Source: Cohaesibacter sp. ES.047 (GTDB lineage Bacteria; Pseudomonadota; Alphaproteobacteria; Rhizobiales; Cohaesibacteraceae). Taken from it: DNA of 64,000 bases. Position numbers and translations under genes: made by a program. The notes under the pieces were generated by a model. It saw nothing but the letters and a program-made list of their open reading frames with translations, was not told the origin of the DNA and ran no database searches. The stretch covers positions 1,398,501-1,462,500 of the forward strand of contig NZ_LT907844.1 in the NCBI RefSeq assembly GCF_900215505.1, read 5' to 3'. This document shows, in pieces, positions 55,401 to 64,000 of this stretch; position 1 is the stretch's first letter, and the number at the start of each line of letters is the position of its first letter.

Positions 55401-56918
55401 TCAGGCTGACTTGTCTCCGGGCCGGTCGCGCATCTCGCGGATGCGGTCTGCCAGCGAGAAAACAGCGGTCCACGGGTCGCTGGCTTTCTTTTTGGCTGCC
55501 GCGATCAGACCGCCACCATGATCCGAGTCCTCGTCGTCGGTCTCGTCATGGTCGGGTTTGTCGTTTCCTTTGGCGGTTGTCTGGCCGTTGCCGTTTTCAT
55601 TTTCGCTGCCGTTTGTCTTGTTTGGCTCGCCAGTCGGCTCGTCGGTTTCGGCTGCTGATGCATCCGTTTGTTCTTCTGATTCAGATGTTGCTTCTGCTTC
55701 CGGTGCTTTCGCTTCGTCGGACGGTGCTTCTTTGGCTTCCTTGGCCTCGGGGGCGGCCTTGGTTTCGGTCTTGTCCTTCTCAAGGAGTGCAAGAATAGGG
55801 GAGCCCTCGCCCTCCATGTCAGCGGCGACATCGGTGATACGCGTGGCAATGATCCTGATCTGGTCTCTGAGCTCGCGTTCGCCGGGGGACAGTTCGGCGT
55901 TCTTGGCCTTTTCCTCGGCGTCCTTTTTCATTGACCTGATTTCGCTACTGAGCCGATCCTTTTCCTTGATTGCATCGGCGAGCTTTTCTTCAACAGTCTG
56001 CTTTTCGGACTGGAGTTTGCTGATCATGGAGGAGATGTCTGCCTCTTCGGGTGCCTGTTGCTGATAGCCAAGCTGAAGCGACAGGCTGGCGACCTTGGCT
56101 TCGGCTTCAACGCGGCGCGATTCCGCCTCGGCCAGACGTTGCGATAGATCCAGATCCGGTTTGCCTTCGTGCGCCCGTTCGAGTTGTCGGCCGAGGTGCT
56201 CGATGCGGGTATCCTTGTCGGCAATGTCCGATTGCAGGCTGTCGATGCGTTCCTGAATGCTGTTGCGCTGCTCCTTGGTGCGCTCCAGCTCGGCTGTTTT
56301 CTGAGCGAGCTGTCCGTTGACCTCTGCCTTGGCGGTTTGTGCCGCGTTGCGCTCGTTGGTCAAGGCTGCGATTTCTTGTTTCAGATTCTCGATCCGGGTG
56401 AGCTGGGCGACCGTCTCGATCTTGTGTTCGCCGATCTGGGTGTCCAGTTCCTCGGCGTTCTCTTCAAGGTTGACGATTGTCCGCTCATGGGCTGCGATGG
56501 TTTTGCGCGCCTCTTCCAACTCCTCGGCTGTGGTCTTGAGCGTCAGGCGCGTGTCTTCTCCGTCATTTTCGCGAAGATACAACGTCCCCTGAAGGGCGGT
56601 GATTTCGGCCTGTCGCGCCTCGATCGCTTCGTCTTTTTCTTTCAGGGTCTTGTGAAGGCGGTCAATTTTCATCGCCTTGTTGGCCACGTCCTCAAGCCGC
56701 TCTTCTGCGATGACCTCAAGGCCGCGAAATTGAATAGCCTGCTCGGCGCGCTGCATGTCCTTTTCGGCCTGCAGTTCGCTGTAGCTGATCGGCATTTCTG
56801 CCTTGATGCGTATTTCTGTGAGTTTGACAGCACGACGCCAGATCAGGGGCAGTACAAAAAGCGTCAGCAACAAGGTCACAAACGCTCCAAGCAGTATGTA
56901 CATAGCGATTGCGATCAC
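55401..56918 (-). CDS. membrane-anchored coiled-coil protein with acidic tail
   Basis: 505 residues. One N-terminal membrane helix (IAMYILLGAFVTLLLTLFVL, 4-24), then RRAVKLTEIRIKAEMPISYS, a segment often seen in uncharacterised Hyphomicrobiales proteins. Residues ~60-365 are a long heptad-rich coiled coil. Residues ~385-475 are very rich in Glu, Asp, Lys, Pro and Asn and probably disordered; a short conserved end follows. Likely a scaffold at the inner membrane. No enzymatic motif. Confidence 0.8.
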   Translation of the reverse strand: MIAIAMYILLGAFVTLLLTLFVLPLIWRRAVKLTEIRIKAEMPISYSELQAEKDMQRAEQAIQFRGLEVIAEERLEDVANKAMKIDRLHKTLKEKDEAIEARQAEITALQGTLYLRENDGEDTRLTLKTTAEELEEARKTIAAHERTIVNLEENAEELDTQIGEHKIETVAQLTRIENLKQEIAALTNERNAAQTAKAEVNGQLAQKTAELERTKEQRNSIQERIDSLQSDIADKDTRIEHLGRQLERAHEGKPDLDLSQRLAEAESRRVEAEAKVASLSLQLGYQQQAPEEADISSMISKLQSEKQTVEEKLADAIKEKDRLSSEIRSMKKDAEEKAKNAELSPGERELRDQIRIIATRITDVAADMEGEGSPILALLEKDKTETKAAPEAKEAKEAPSDEAKAPEAEATSESEEQTDASAAETDEPTGEPNKTNGSENENGNGQTTAKGNDKPDHDETDDEDSDHGGGLIAAAKKKASDPWTAVFSLADRIREMRDRPGDKSA

Positions 56919-57171
56919 GTTGCCCTATCCTCGCATGCTTGCCTTATCGTCCAATTCGGTCCCGATCCGTGTGCCGAACTCGAATAATCGATCAGAAACA
57001 GGTTCAAATCAAGCCGGACAGATGTGCGATCCGTGCCGGCTCATCCGACTTGTCACCCAGTTATCAGGCCACACAGTTATCAGGCCCTCGGGCGCAACGG
57101 AATAGGAAATCCGCTGCGCACCCGATTTGTAGCGTCATTGTTTGAGCCGGTCCCGAGCGCCTCATGATGCG

Positions 57172-57795
57172 TCAGAACGGGTTCCAGGTCGGTTGATGCG
57201 TGAATTTCACGTAGCCGACATTGATGCCCAGACGTGCGCCAACCCCGGATCGGATCGGCACGATGTAATATTGCTTGTCCGACGACAGAAGGGTTACGCC
57301 AAATCCGCCGATGAAGTATGCCGAGCCATTCACACCGCCCCAGCGGCGATAAAGATAATCAACACTGGGCAGCTTGTAGACCAGCATCATGGTGCGGTTG
57401 CCATCTCCGCCAAAATCCCAGCCAATGGATGGCCCTTGCCAGTAAACCTTGTGAACGCCCATATTCTTGGTATGCAGCTGGCCTTCGCCATAACGGGCGC
57501 CTGCGATGAGAGCTGCACTGCCTTCCTCGCCAAGGATGTATCCGTTGGGAAGGCCGTGGCTTGCAACCGCCTTTTCAATCACCGACGCGATGCCGCCGGC
57601 CACCGTGCCAAAGAAATAGTGTCCGGCCTGAACCAGCTCATTGGCGGTATAGTGATTGTCCGAATTCTGCTGTGCTTGAGCGTTCTGCTGTGCTTGAGCG
57701 TTCAGAGAAAAGGAACAGGCGCTCAAAACAAGTAGCATCAGCGCCATGTATCTTGTGCGAATGCCTATCATGCCCCGGCTTGGCATATTTGTCAT
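57172..57795 (-). CDS. eipA: EipA-type envelope protein (DUF1134)
   Basis: 207 residues. Signal sequence MALMLLVLSACSFSLNAQAQ (LSAC could be a lipobox, or cleavage may follow AQA). The mature domain matches DUF1134: GYILGEEGSAALIAGARYGE, KVYWQGPSIGWDFGGDGNRT, VNGSAYFIGGFGVTLL and IVPIRSGVGARLGINVGYVK. In Brucella EipA is a periplasmic beta-barrel-like protein needed for cell envelope integrity. An 18-bp direct duplication encodes two AQAQQN units after the signal. ATG at 57795 follows AAGGAAGG; the frame extends to 57921. Confidence 0.85.
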   Translation of the reverse strand: MTNMPSRGMIGIRTRYMALMLLVLSACSFSLNAQAQQNAQAQQNSDNHYTANELVQAGHYFFGTVAGGIASVIEKAVASHGLPNGYILGEEGSAALIAGARYGEGQLHTKNMGVHKVYWQGPSIGWDFGGDGNRTMMLVYKLPSVDYLYRRWGGVNGSAYFIGGFGVTLLSSDKQYYIVPIRSGVGARLGINVGYVKFTHQPTWNPF

Positions 57796-58075
57796 TGCTA
57801 ATTTTCCTTCCTTGGCAAGTGCAGCATTGATGTTAAGCTGCGCTTGAATGCTTGTGCCACGGGAATTTGCCCTTTTGGAGGCAATAAGTTCCGATGATGA
57901 CACGAAAGTGAAAGAGTCCATTTACCCTAACTGATGGATATCGCCGAATTATTAACGCTTTCCTCGTAGACGTGAGGCGCTGTTAAAACAAAATTACGGG
58001 GTGTTTGTTTTGATCAAACAGTCTCAGGGTGGTGAGAGAAACAATCATAAGACTTGCGGAGTTCACTCGCTGGAT

Positions 58076-58573
58076 ATGAATAGGACATCGAACTGTTTCT
58101 TCGCGTTGGCCGCCCTAATCACAACAATGATGATTATCATCATTTGCTTATTCGAGCGACCGGCGCACGCGTCCTTGCAGTCACGCCGTGTTGTTGTTGA
58201 TGGCAACACGGGCAATGCGCTTTACGGATACGACCCCGTCGCCTACTTTACCGACCATGCCGCGATCCGCGGCAAGCGCTCGCTTGGCTATACATGGAAG
58301 GGCGTGACCTGGCTGTTTTCAAGCCAGGCCAACCGAGCCGTGTTTCAAGCTGACCCCGAAGTCTATGCGCCGCAATATGGCGGTCATGGTGCGCTCGCCA
58401 TGGCGCGCGGCTATGTGTCGAACAGCAACCCCCTGGTTTGGGCTATCTATCGAGGCAGGCTTTTCCTGTTCTATTCCTTCACTGCACGCGCCGCGTGGGT
58501 CGAGGCGATTGATCTCCACATTAAGCGATCCGACATAAACTGGACGGAACTTGAAGGCACACTCGCTCGATAA
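58076..58573 (+). CDS. exported YHS-domain protein
   Basis: 165 residues. Hydrophobic signal segment ALAALITTMMIIIICLFERP with AHA before the mature start. The mature part has YHS-like features: ALYGYDPVAYFTDHAAIRGK, YTWKGVTWLFSSQANRAVFQ, PEVYAPQYGGHGALAMARGY. Proteins of this type occur in the periplasm of many proteobacteria; metal binding is suspected but the exact role is unknown. Start at 58076 avoids a long hydrophilic lead from 58001; the ribosome site is not strong in either case. Confidence 0.75.
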   Translation: MNRTSNCFFALAALITTMMIIIICLFERPAHASLQSRRVVVDGNTGNALYGYDPVAYFTDHAAIRGKRSLGYTWKGVTWLFSSQANRAVFQADPEVYAPQYGGHGALAMARGYVSNSNPLVWAIYRGRLFLFYSFTARAAWVEAIDLHIKRSDINWTELEGTLAR

Positions 58574-58889
58574 CTTTCTGAAACCAAAAGAAAGTTTCGA
58601 TCTGGAGTGGACCTGCAGGGGTGTTTCAGGGACTTCTCCGCGCCGTTTCACCGCGCGAAATGGGAGCGCTGGGCCAATCCGGCCTTGGCACACGGGGGGG
58701 ATACGAGTAATCCTCAAGGCTACGAACTTGTTTGATTCGCCTGATTGGTGAAGGCGAGCATTGTCATGGGAATGCTGTTACAATGTGCTTGATATGGCCG
58801 TTGCGGGCGTTCTGGTTGATCGGTATTCGATCCGTGCGACATGCTGCGGCCTTGACAGACTGACCCTGTGCCGAAGTTTCGAGGATGCT

Positions 58890-59624
58890 ATGACTGGTAC
58901 CGATACGCTCTCTTCCATGGATCTTGCCGCCCTGCTTTGCAGCCGTGTCTGCCACGATATCATCAGTCCTGTCGGGGCGATCACCAACGGGCTCGAAGTG
59001 CTCGAAGAAGACAATGGCGAGGAAATGCGTGATTTCGCCATGGAGCTGATCACCAAGAGCGCGAAGACGGCCTCGGCGAAGCTCCAGTTTGCTCGCCTCG
59101 CCTTTGGCGCAGCCGGTTCGGCCGGTGCGGAAATCGATACCGGTGACGCCGAAAGTGTCGCGCGCAATTTCATGGCGGGCGAGAAACCGGAACTCGAATG
59201 GCAAGGCACCCGCGTGCTGATGCCCAAGAATCTTGTCAAACTGGTCCTCAACCTCATTCTCCTGGGGGGGGCGACCATACCGCGTGGTGGTTCGATCAAG
59301 GTTCTGATCGAGGGAGATTCGCGTTATCCGACTTTCACACTGGTTTGTGAGGGCAAAAGCGCCCGCATCCCGGCAAGCTTTGATCGTTTGCTGCGTGGCA
59401 AGCCTGCGGATGAGCATGGCATTGATGCCCATGCGATCCAGCCCTATTACACGGGGCTGCTGGCACGAGAGTCCAAAATGGACTTGGTTTTTGACTGGGT
59501 GGACGATACGATTACGATCAAGGCACAGCCTGTGAGCGTTCCAAGCGCTGATGAGATGATCGGTGTTGCACAAACTTCTGATATGGATGAAGAAATCCCA
59601 CAGGAATTGGCCGATCGTGCCTAG
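58890..59624 (+). CDS. chpT: ChpT-type histidine phosphotransferase
   Basis: 244 residues. LLCSRVCHDIISPVGAITNG carries the phospho-acceptor His22 in the dimerisation helix, and a degenerate kinase-like ATPase fold follows (LVKLVLNLILLGGATIPRGG). ChpT passes phosphate from CckA to CtrA and CpdR in alphaproteobacterial cell-cycle and motility control. ATG at 58890 has GAGGA upstream. It lies 200 bp before cheA, linking the cell-cycle relay to chemotaxis genes by position. Acidic C-terminal tail. Confidence 0.85.
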   Translation: MTGTDTLSSMDLAALLCSRVCHDIISPVGAITNGLEVLEEDNGEEMRDFAMELITKSAKTASAKLQFARLAFGAAGSAGAEIDTGDAESVARNFMAGEKPELEWQGTRVLMPKNLVKLVLNLILLGGATIPRGGSIKVLIEGDSRYPTFTLVCEGKSARIPASFDRLLRGKPADEHGIDAHAIQPYYTGLLARESKMDLVFDWVDDTITIKAQPVSVPSADEMIGVAQTSDMDEEIPQELADRA

Positions 59625-59824
59625 TATTCGGCAGTAAAAACTGGCTGATTTCCTAGCGTTTTTTGCGGTTTCGTTAATAGAGTGTGAAAATACAGGCGTT
59701 GCAGATGTTGTACGCTTATAATTTATAAAATCGCTTCAGCATTATTTAACGGTTTGGCCCGAGACTGGGGCGGAATAGATGTCTGATGAAGACAGGATTC
59801 CGCCACGAATCAGGGTTTTAAGCC

Positions 59825-62650
59825 ATGGATGATCTGCTACGCGAATTTATCGAGGAAACCAACGAGAGCCTGGACGTTGTTGACGTCGAGCTTGTGAAAT
59901 TTGAGCAAGAGCCAAATAATGCTCAAATTCTCGATAATATTTTCCGGCTAGTACATACGATTAAAGGGACCTGTGGCTTTTTGGGCTTGCCAAGACTTGA
60001 AAGTCTGGCCCATGCCGCTGAGACCCTGATGGGTAAATTCAGGGATGGGGCCGCCGTAACCGGCGAGTCCGTTTCTGTCATTTTGCTCTCTCTGGACCGC
60101 ATTAAAGAGATTGTCTCTGAACTTGCAGAAAATCAGGCCGAGCCGGAAGGTTCGGACGATGATCTGATTGATCAGCTGGATCGTCTCTCTGGCATAGGTA
60201 AATATGCCAATATGGGTGGGGTGGACGCCGTCGATGCAAAAGCTGCTCCGGCGAAAGAGCCTGTCGCGGTAGATGAGCCGGCAAAAGAGCCCAAATCGGA
60301 AGAAGCTTCTCACGAAGTCTATCAGGTCCTTGAGCGCGAGCTGAAGGAAGGCGAAGTTTCGCTGGATGATCTGGAGCGCGCTTTCCGCGAAACAGACGGC
60401 CCTGATGATTTTGATGTATCCGAGGCTGCCAAGGAAGCTGCCGAGGCTGCTGTTGCTGATGCCGCTGCCAAGAAGCGCGCCGGTATCGTGCCTGCTAAGC
60501 CTAAAGATGATGCGGCTGCTGCCAAGGCAGCGCGCCGCAAAGCTCCTGAAAAGGATGAAAAGGCTGAGAAGGAAACCAAGTCTGGTGGTTCGCATGGCGC
60601 GTCAATCCGCGTCAATGTCGAGACCCTTGAGCATCTGATGACCATGGTTTCGGAACTGGTGCTGACCCGTAACCAGTTGCTCGAAATCGTGCGCCGCCAT
60701 GAAGATTCCGAATTCAAGGTTCCGCTGCAACGCCTGTCCAACGTAACCGTTGAACTGCAGGAAGGGGTCATGAAGACCCGCATGCAGCCGATCGGCAACG
60801 CTTGGCAGAAGCTGCCTCGTGTCGTTCGCGATCTCGCTAATGATCTCGAAAAAACCATCGATCTGGTGATGATCGGTCAGGATACAGAGCTTGACCGTCA
60901 GGTTCTGGAGCTGATCAAAGATCCGCTCACTCACATGGTTCGCAACTCTGCCGACCATGGCCTGGAAATGCCAGACGAACGTGTGGCAATGGGGAAGCCA
61001 GCCAAAGGCACCATTACCCTTTCTGCCTATCATGAGGGTGGCCATATCATCATCGATATCGCTGATGATGGACGCGGCATCAACACCGAGAAGGTGAAGG
61101 AAAAAATTCTCAAGAGCGAGCTTGCTACCGAAGCCGAGCTCGACAAGATGACAGAGCAGCAGATCAACAAATATATCTTTGCTGCTGGCTTCTCGACTGC
61201 TGAGAAAGTGACCAACGTGTCGGGCCGTGGTGTCGGCATGGACGTGGTTCGCAACAATATTGAAGTGATCGGTGGTTCGGTCGACCTGAAATCCATTCAG
61301 GGCAAAGGCTCGACTTTCTCGATCAAGATCCCGCTGACCCTTGCGATTGTTTCGACCTTGCTGGTGGAAGCTTCCGGCGACCGCTTTGCGATCCCGCAGC
61401 TTTCTGTTGTCGAGCTGGTGCGCGTTCAGAACAATTCCGAGCACAAGATCGAACGGATCAAGGATACGCCGGTTCTGCGCTTGCGCAACAAGCTGCTACC
61501 GCTCATTCACCTGAGCAACCTGCTCGGGATTGAAGAGAAAACAGACGAAGAGATGGAACTGGACGACAATGGCTTCATCGTGGTCATGCAAGTCGGCCCG
61601 CAGACCTTCGGCGTTGTGGTCGATGCTGTCTTCCATACAGAAGAAATCGTGGTCAAACCGATGGCATCCATGCTGCGGCACCTGACCCTGTTCTCTGGCA
61701 ATACCATTCTTGGTGACGGTTCGGTGATCATGATCCTTGATCCCAATGGCGTCGCACAGGCCTTTGGTAGCCATGTCGGTACCGATGTGGATGCTGATAA
61801 AGAGGCTGCCGAGAAGGAAGCTCTGCCAGAAGAACAGAATACGGTTTCTCTTCTTATCTTCCGCGCCGGTTCTTCCGAGCCGAAAGCGGTTCCGCTATCG
61901 CTCGTTACCCGTCTCGAAGAGTTCGAAATCAGCAAGATCGAATTCTCCAACGGACGCGACATGGTTCAATATCGCGGCAGCCTGATGCCGCTGGTACAGG
62001 TCAATGACTTCGTCCAGCGCCGCACCGAAGGGTCGCAGCCGATGCTCGTCTTCTCCGACTCAGGCCGCTCCATGGGGCTGGTTGTTGATGAAATCGTCGA
62101 TATCGTCGACGAACAACTCAACATCGAGGTCTCTTCCGAAGTTCCGGGCGTTCTGGGCACGGCTGTGATCAAAGGCAAGGCAACCGAGATCATTGATGTG
62201 GGGCACTTCTTGCCGCAGGCATTCGAGGACTGGTTCCATCGCAAAGAAATGTCAATCGACGAGCCGCTGGTCAAGAAACTGCTGTTTGTTGATGACTCCA
62301 GCTTCTTCCGCAACATGCTTGGACCGGTTCTCAAGGCTGCCGGGTATGAAGTGACCGTCTGCTCAAGTGGTGCCGAGGCTCTTGCCGCGCTGGAACGTGA
62401 TCCGAGCTATGAAATCGTCGTCTCCGATATCGAGATGCCGGAAATGAACGGTTTCGAGCTTTGTGAGGCCGTCCGCCGGGCTCCGGCAACACGCGATATT
62501 CCGATCATCGCACTGTCGTCGCTCTGCACGCCGGCAGCCATTGAACGCGGACGCAAGGCCGGTTTCAACGACTATGTTGCCAAATTCGACCGTCCGGGAC
62601 TGATCGCATCCCTGAAAGAGCAGCACATTGAAGTGGGAGTTGCCGCATGA
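59825..62650 (+). CDS. cheA: chemotaxis histidine kinase CheA with C-terminal receiver
   Basis: 941 residues. P1/Hpt with H44 in FRLVHTIKGTCGFLG; an Ala/Lys/Glu-rich linker with a second acidic helix (~145-255); P3 dimer and P4 ATPase (DPLTHMVRNSADHGLEMPDE, GRGVGMDVVRNNIEVIGG); a CheW-like P5 (~505-650); a second CheW-like region (~670-800, PLSLVTRLEEFEISKIEFSN); and a receiver domain (~815-935, phospho-Asp in VVSDIEMPEMNG). The double CheW plus receiver layout is not the enteric one. Overlaps cheW by 4 bp. Confidence 0.93.
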   Translation: MDDLLREFIEETNESLDVVDVELVKFEQEPNNAQILDNIFRLVHTIKGTCGFLGLPRLESLAHAAETLMGKFRDGAAVTGESVSVILLSLDRIKEIVSELAENQAEPEGSDDDLIDQLDRLSGIGKYANMGGVDAVDAKAAPAKEPVAVDEPAKEPKSEEASHEVYQVLERELKEGEVSLDDLERAFRETDGPDDFDVSEAAKEAAEAAVADAAAKKRAGIVPAKPKDDAAAAKAARRKAPEKDEKAEKETKSGGSHGASIRVNVETLEHLMTMVSELVLTRNQLLEIVRRHEDSEFKVPLQRLSNVTVELQEGVMKTRMQPIGNAWQKLPRVVRDLANDLEKTIDLVMIGQDTELDRQVLELIKDPLTHMVRNSADHGLEMPDERVAMGKPAKGTITLSAYHEGGHIIIDIADDGRGINTEKVKEKILKSELATEAELDKMTEQQINKYIFAAGFSTAEKVTNVSGRGVGMDVVRNNIEVIGGSVDLKSIQGKGSTFSIKIPLTLAIVSTLLVEASGDRFAIPQLSVVELVRVQNNSEHKIERIKDTPVLRLRNKLLPLIHLSNLLGIEEKTDEEMELDDNGFIVVMQVGPQTFGVVVDAVFHTEEIVVKPMASMLRHLTLFSGNTILGDGSVIMILDPNGVAQAFGSHVGTDVDADKEAAEKEALPEEQNTVSLLIFRAGSSEPKAVPLSLVTRLEEFEISKIEFSNGRDMVQYRGSLMPLVQVNDFVQRRTEGSQPMLVFSDSGRSMGLVVDEIVDIVDEQLNIEVSSEVPGVLGTAVIKGKATEIIDVGHFLPQAFEDWFHRKEMSIDEPLVKKLLFVDDSSFFRNMLGPVLKAAGYEVTVCSSGAEALAALERDPSYEIVVSDIEMPEMNGFELCEAVRRAPATRDIPIIALSSLCTPAAIERGRKAGFNDYVAKFDRPGLIASLKEQHIEVGVAA

Positions 62651-63138
62651 GTGAGCACAAATTCACAGACGAACTGGAAGACGACAACGCAAGTGAAACC
62701 ATCCAGTATGTGACCATCTATATTTCCGAGCAGTTGTTTGGGCTTCCGATCAACCGGGTTCATGATGTCTTTGTCCCCGAGTCCGTCACGCAGGTGCCTT
62801 TGTCCCAGTCAGAAATTGCCGGTGTGTTGAACCTTCGTGGTCGCATCGTCACCGCGATTGACATGCGCAAACGCCTTGGCATCAAGCCGCTGGAAAATGC
62901 GAACAGCCTGATGGCAATCGGAATAGAATTCCGTGAAGAATCCTATGGCCTGATTATCGACAGTGTTGGTGAGGTTCTGGACCTGACTGAGACGAGCCGT
63001 GAAGCAGTGCCAAGCAACCTTGATCCGCGCTGGGCAGATGTAGCGGCCGGTGTTCATCGTCTCAAGAACGACCTGATGGTCATTCTCGATGTGGACCGGG
63101 TTCTGGGTGATATGGTGACAACTGGTGTTGCTGCCTGA
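62647..63138 (+). CDS. cheW: chemotaxis coupling protein CheW
   Basis: 163 residues, one CheW domain: QYVTIYISEQLFGLPINRVH, VLNLRGRIVTAIDMRKRLGI, YGLIIDSVGEVLDL and LKNDLMVILDVDRVLG. It connects chemoreceptors to CheA. Start overlaps the cheA stop by 4 bp (ATGA), so the two are translationally coupled. Confidence 0.95.
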   Translation: MSEHKFTDELEDDNASETIQYVTIYISEQLFGLPINRVHDVFVPESVTQVPLSQSEIAGVLNLRGRIVTAIDMRKRLGIKPLENANSLMAIGIEFREESYGLIIDSVGEVLDLTETSREAVPSNLDPRWADVAAGVHRLKNDLMVILDVDRVLGDMVTTGVAA

Positions 63139-63172
63139 TCATCCGAATTGACGGTGCCTTTGGAGTAGAAAA

Positions 63173-63538
63173 ATGAAGACTTGTTTGGTTGTTGACGATT
63201 CCAGCGTTATTCGCAAGGTCGCCCGCCGAATCCTTGAGGATCTCGACTTCGAAATAGCTGAAGCCGAAGATGGCAAGGAAGCCTTGGAGAGCTGTGCGGA
63301 CAATATGCCCGATGCTGTCCTGCTCGATTGGAACATGCCAGTAATGGATGGCCTGGACTTTTTGGTGGAGCTTCGCAAACTCGATGGCGGCGCTGATCCG
63401 AAGGTGATTTTCTGCACGACGGAAAACGATGTTTCTCATATCGCCAAGGCCATTCGTGCCGGTGCGAATGAATACATCATGAAACCGTTCGATCGCGAGA
63501 TCGTAGAGGCCAAGCTGCAGGAAGTCGGCCTGATCTAA
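63173..63538 (+). CDS. cheY: chemotaxis response regulator CheY
   Basis: 121 residues, a lone receiver domain: acidic pair VVDDSSVIR (D8, D9), phospho-acceptor D52 in LLDWNMPVMDG, Thr in FCTTEND, and Lys in YIMKPFD. Single-domain CheY carries the signal from CheA to the flagellar motor or acts as a phosphate sink. It follows cheW by 34 bp. Confidence 0.94.
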   Translation: MKTCLVVDDSSVIRKVARRILEDLDFEIAEAEDGKEALESCADNMPDAVLLDWNMPVMDGLDFLVELRKLDGGADPKVIFCTTENDVSHIAKAIRAGANEYIMKPFDREIVEAKLQEVGLI

Positions 63539-63586
63539 TCTCTGGTCAATGCAACAATAATATCAATCTAACAGCGAGTTGGAACT

Positions 63587-64000
63587 ATGGGTCTGATGAC
63601 TGCCAATGCTCCGGCATCTAGTGCCACATCTCGCCAGATCAAGGTCATGGTGGTCGACGATTCCGTCGTGATCCGCGGTCTGATTGGCAGATGGGTCAAT
63701 GATGATCCAGACCTTACTCTGGTAGGCTCGCACAGGAATGGACGTCTGGCCGTCGAGGACGTTGCGAAATCGAAGCCAGATATCGTTGTTCTTGATATTG
63801 AAATGCCGGACATGGACGGCCTGACGGCATTGCCGCAGCTGCTTAGGAACAATCCCACCAGCAAGATCATCATGGCGTCGACACTGACGCGCCGCAATGC
63901 GGAGATCAGCTTGCGTGCGATGTCCCTTGGTGCGACGGACTATGTTCCCAAGCCCGAATCCAACAGCCAGATCACGACGTCCAAGGAGTTCCGCGTCGAG
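63587..64000 (+). CDS. cheB: CheB protein-glutamate methylesterase, 5' part (runs off window)
   Basis: 138 codons are visible: a receiver domain with MVVDDSVVIRG, phospho-Asp in IVVLDIEMPDMDG, and the DYVPKP segment. The IEMPDMDGLTALP stretch and the place after cheA-cheW-cheY indicate CheB, which demethylates chemoreceptors when phosphorylated. The methylesterase domain lies beyond the end. The ATG at 63587 follows GAGTTGGA. Confidence 0.88.
   Translation, partial: MGLMTANAPASSATSRQIKVMVVDDSVVIRGLIGRWVNDDPDLTLVGSHRNGRLAVEDVAKSKPDIVVLDIEMPDMDGLTALPQLLRNNPTSKIIMASTLTRRNAEISLRAMSLGATDYVPKPESNSQITTSKEFRVE

Overview
The window reads as chromosomal DNA of an alphaproteobacterium, most likely in or near the Hyphomicrobiales. 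Lineage-typical genes support this: ChpT histidine phosphotransferase beside a cheA-cheW-cheY-cheB cluster, an EipA/DUF1134 envelope protein, a TctABC-type transporter, a carboxynorspermidine route to spermidine, and IS481/IS630/IS1182/IS5 elements of alphaproteobacterial type. Genes are dense, on both strands, mostly in operons with 1-4 bp overlaps. I recognise no rRNA, tRNA or CRISPR array. All family names come from reading the proteins; no database search was run.

Layout. 1-1283: mobile-element debris (IS30-like and IS5-like fragments, truncated IS481 copy). 1564-2835: dCMP deaminase, cold-shock protein, small hypothetical. 3007-9779 (minus): polyamine operon speA, alpha/beta hydrolase, carboxynorspermidine dehydrogenase, carboxynorspermidine decarboxylase, agmatinase-like protein, GNAT acetyltransferase. 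10090-14894 (plus): stand-alone trpB, ilvD, peptidoglycan-binding-domain protein. 14998-17776 (minus): YscW/YbaY-like protein and a GAF histidine kinase/LuxR response regulator pair. 18020-25753 (plus): D-apionate lactonase-like protein, ribose-type sugar ABC transporter, SMP-30 lactonase. 26162-35074: broken IS1182, a two-subunit ABC exporter-type system with its TetR regulator, a gene-poor tract of IS remnants, and an intact IS481.

35079-49812 is the most interesting part. Eleven minus-strand genes, with a divergent GntR-like LacI regulator, encode a tripartite acid transporter (TctC, TctB, TctA), an IlvD/Edd sugar-acid dehydratase, an HpcH/HpaI aldolase, a LarA-family nickel-pincer racemase/epimerase, an aberrant triosephosphate-isomerase homologue, a SulP transporter, and all three makers of the nickel-pincer cofactor (LarC, LarE, LarB). 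Three near-identical operators (core TAGCGCTA) lie upstream of tctC, of the dehydratase and of the regulator. My inference is a non-phosphorylative aldonate pathway: import, C2 epimerisation by a nickel-pincer enzyme, dehydration to a 2-keto-3-deoxy acid, aldol cleavage to pyruvate and a short aldehyde, and isomerisation of that aldehyde by the TIM homologue, whose phosphate-binding residues look lost. The two lactonases and sugar ABC system at 18-26 kb may be a related sugar/lactone supply route, but nothing in the sequence links the two regions directly.

50315-51471 is an IS630 element with a candidate frameshift site. 51530-57795 (minus) holds prfC, an Uup-type ABC-F ATPase, a coiled-coil membrane protein and EipA. 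58076-64000 (plus) holds a YHS-domain protein, ChpT, and the chemotaxis genes cheA, cheW, cheY and cheB, the last running off the window. The two IS481 copies share 576 bp in the same orientation, 33.8 kb apart, so the intervening segment could be lost by recombination.
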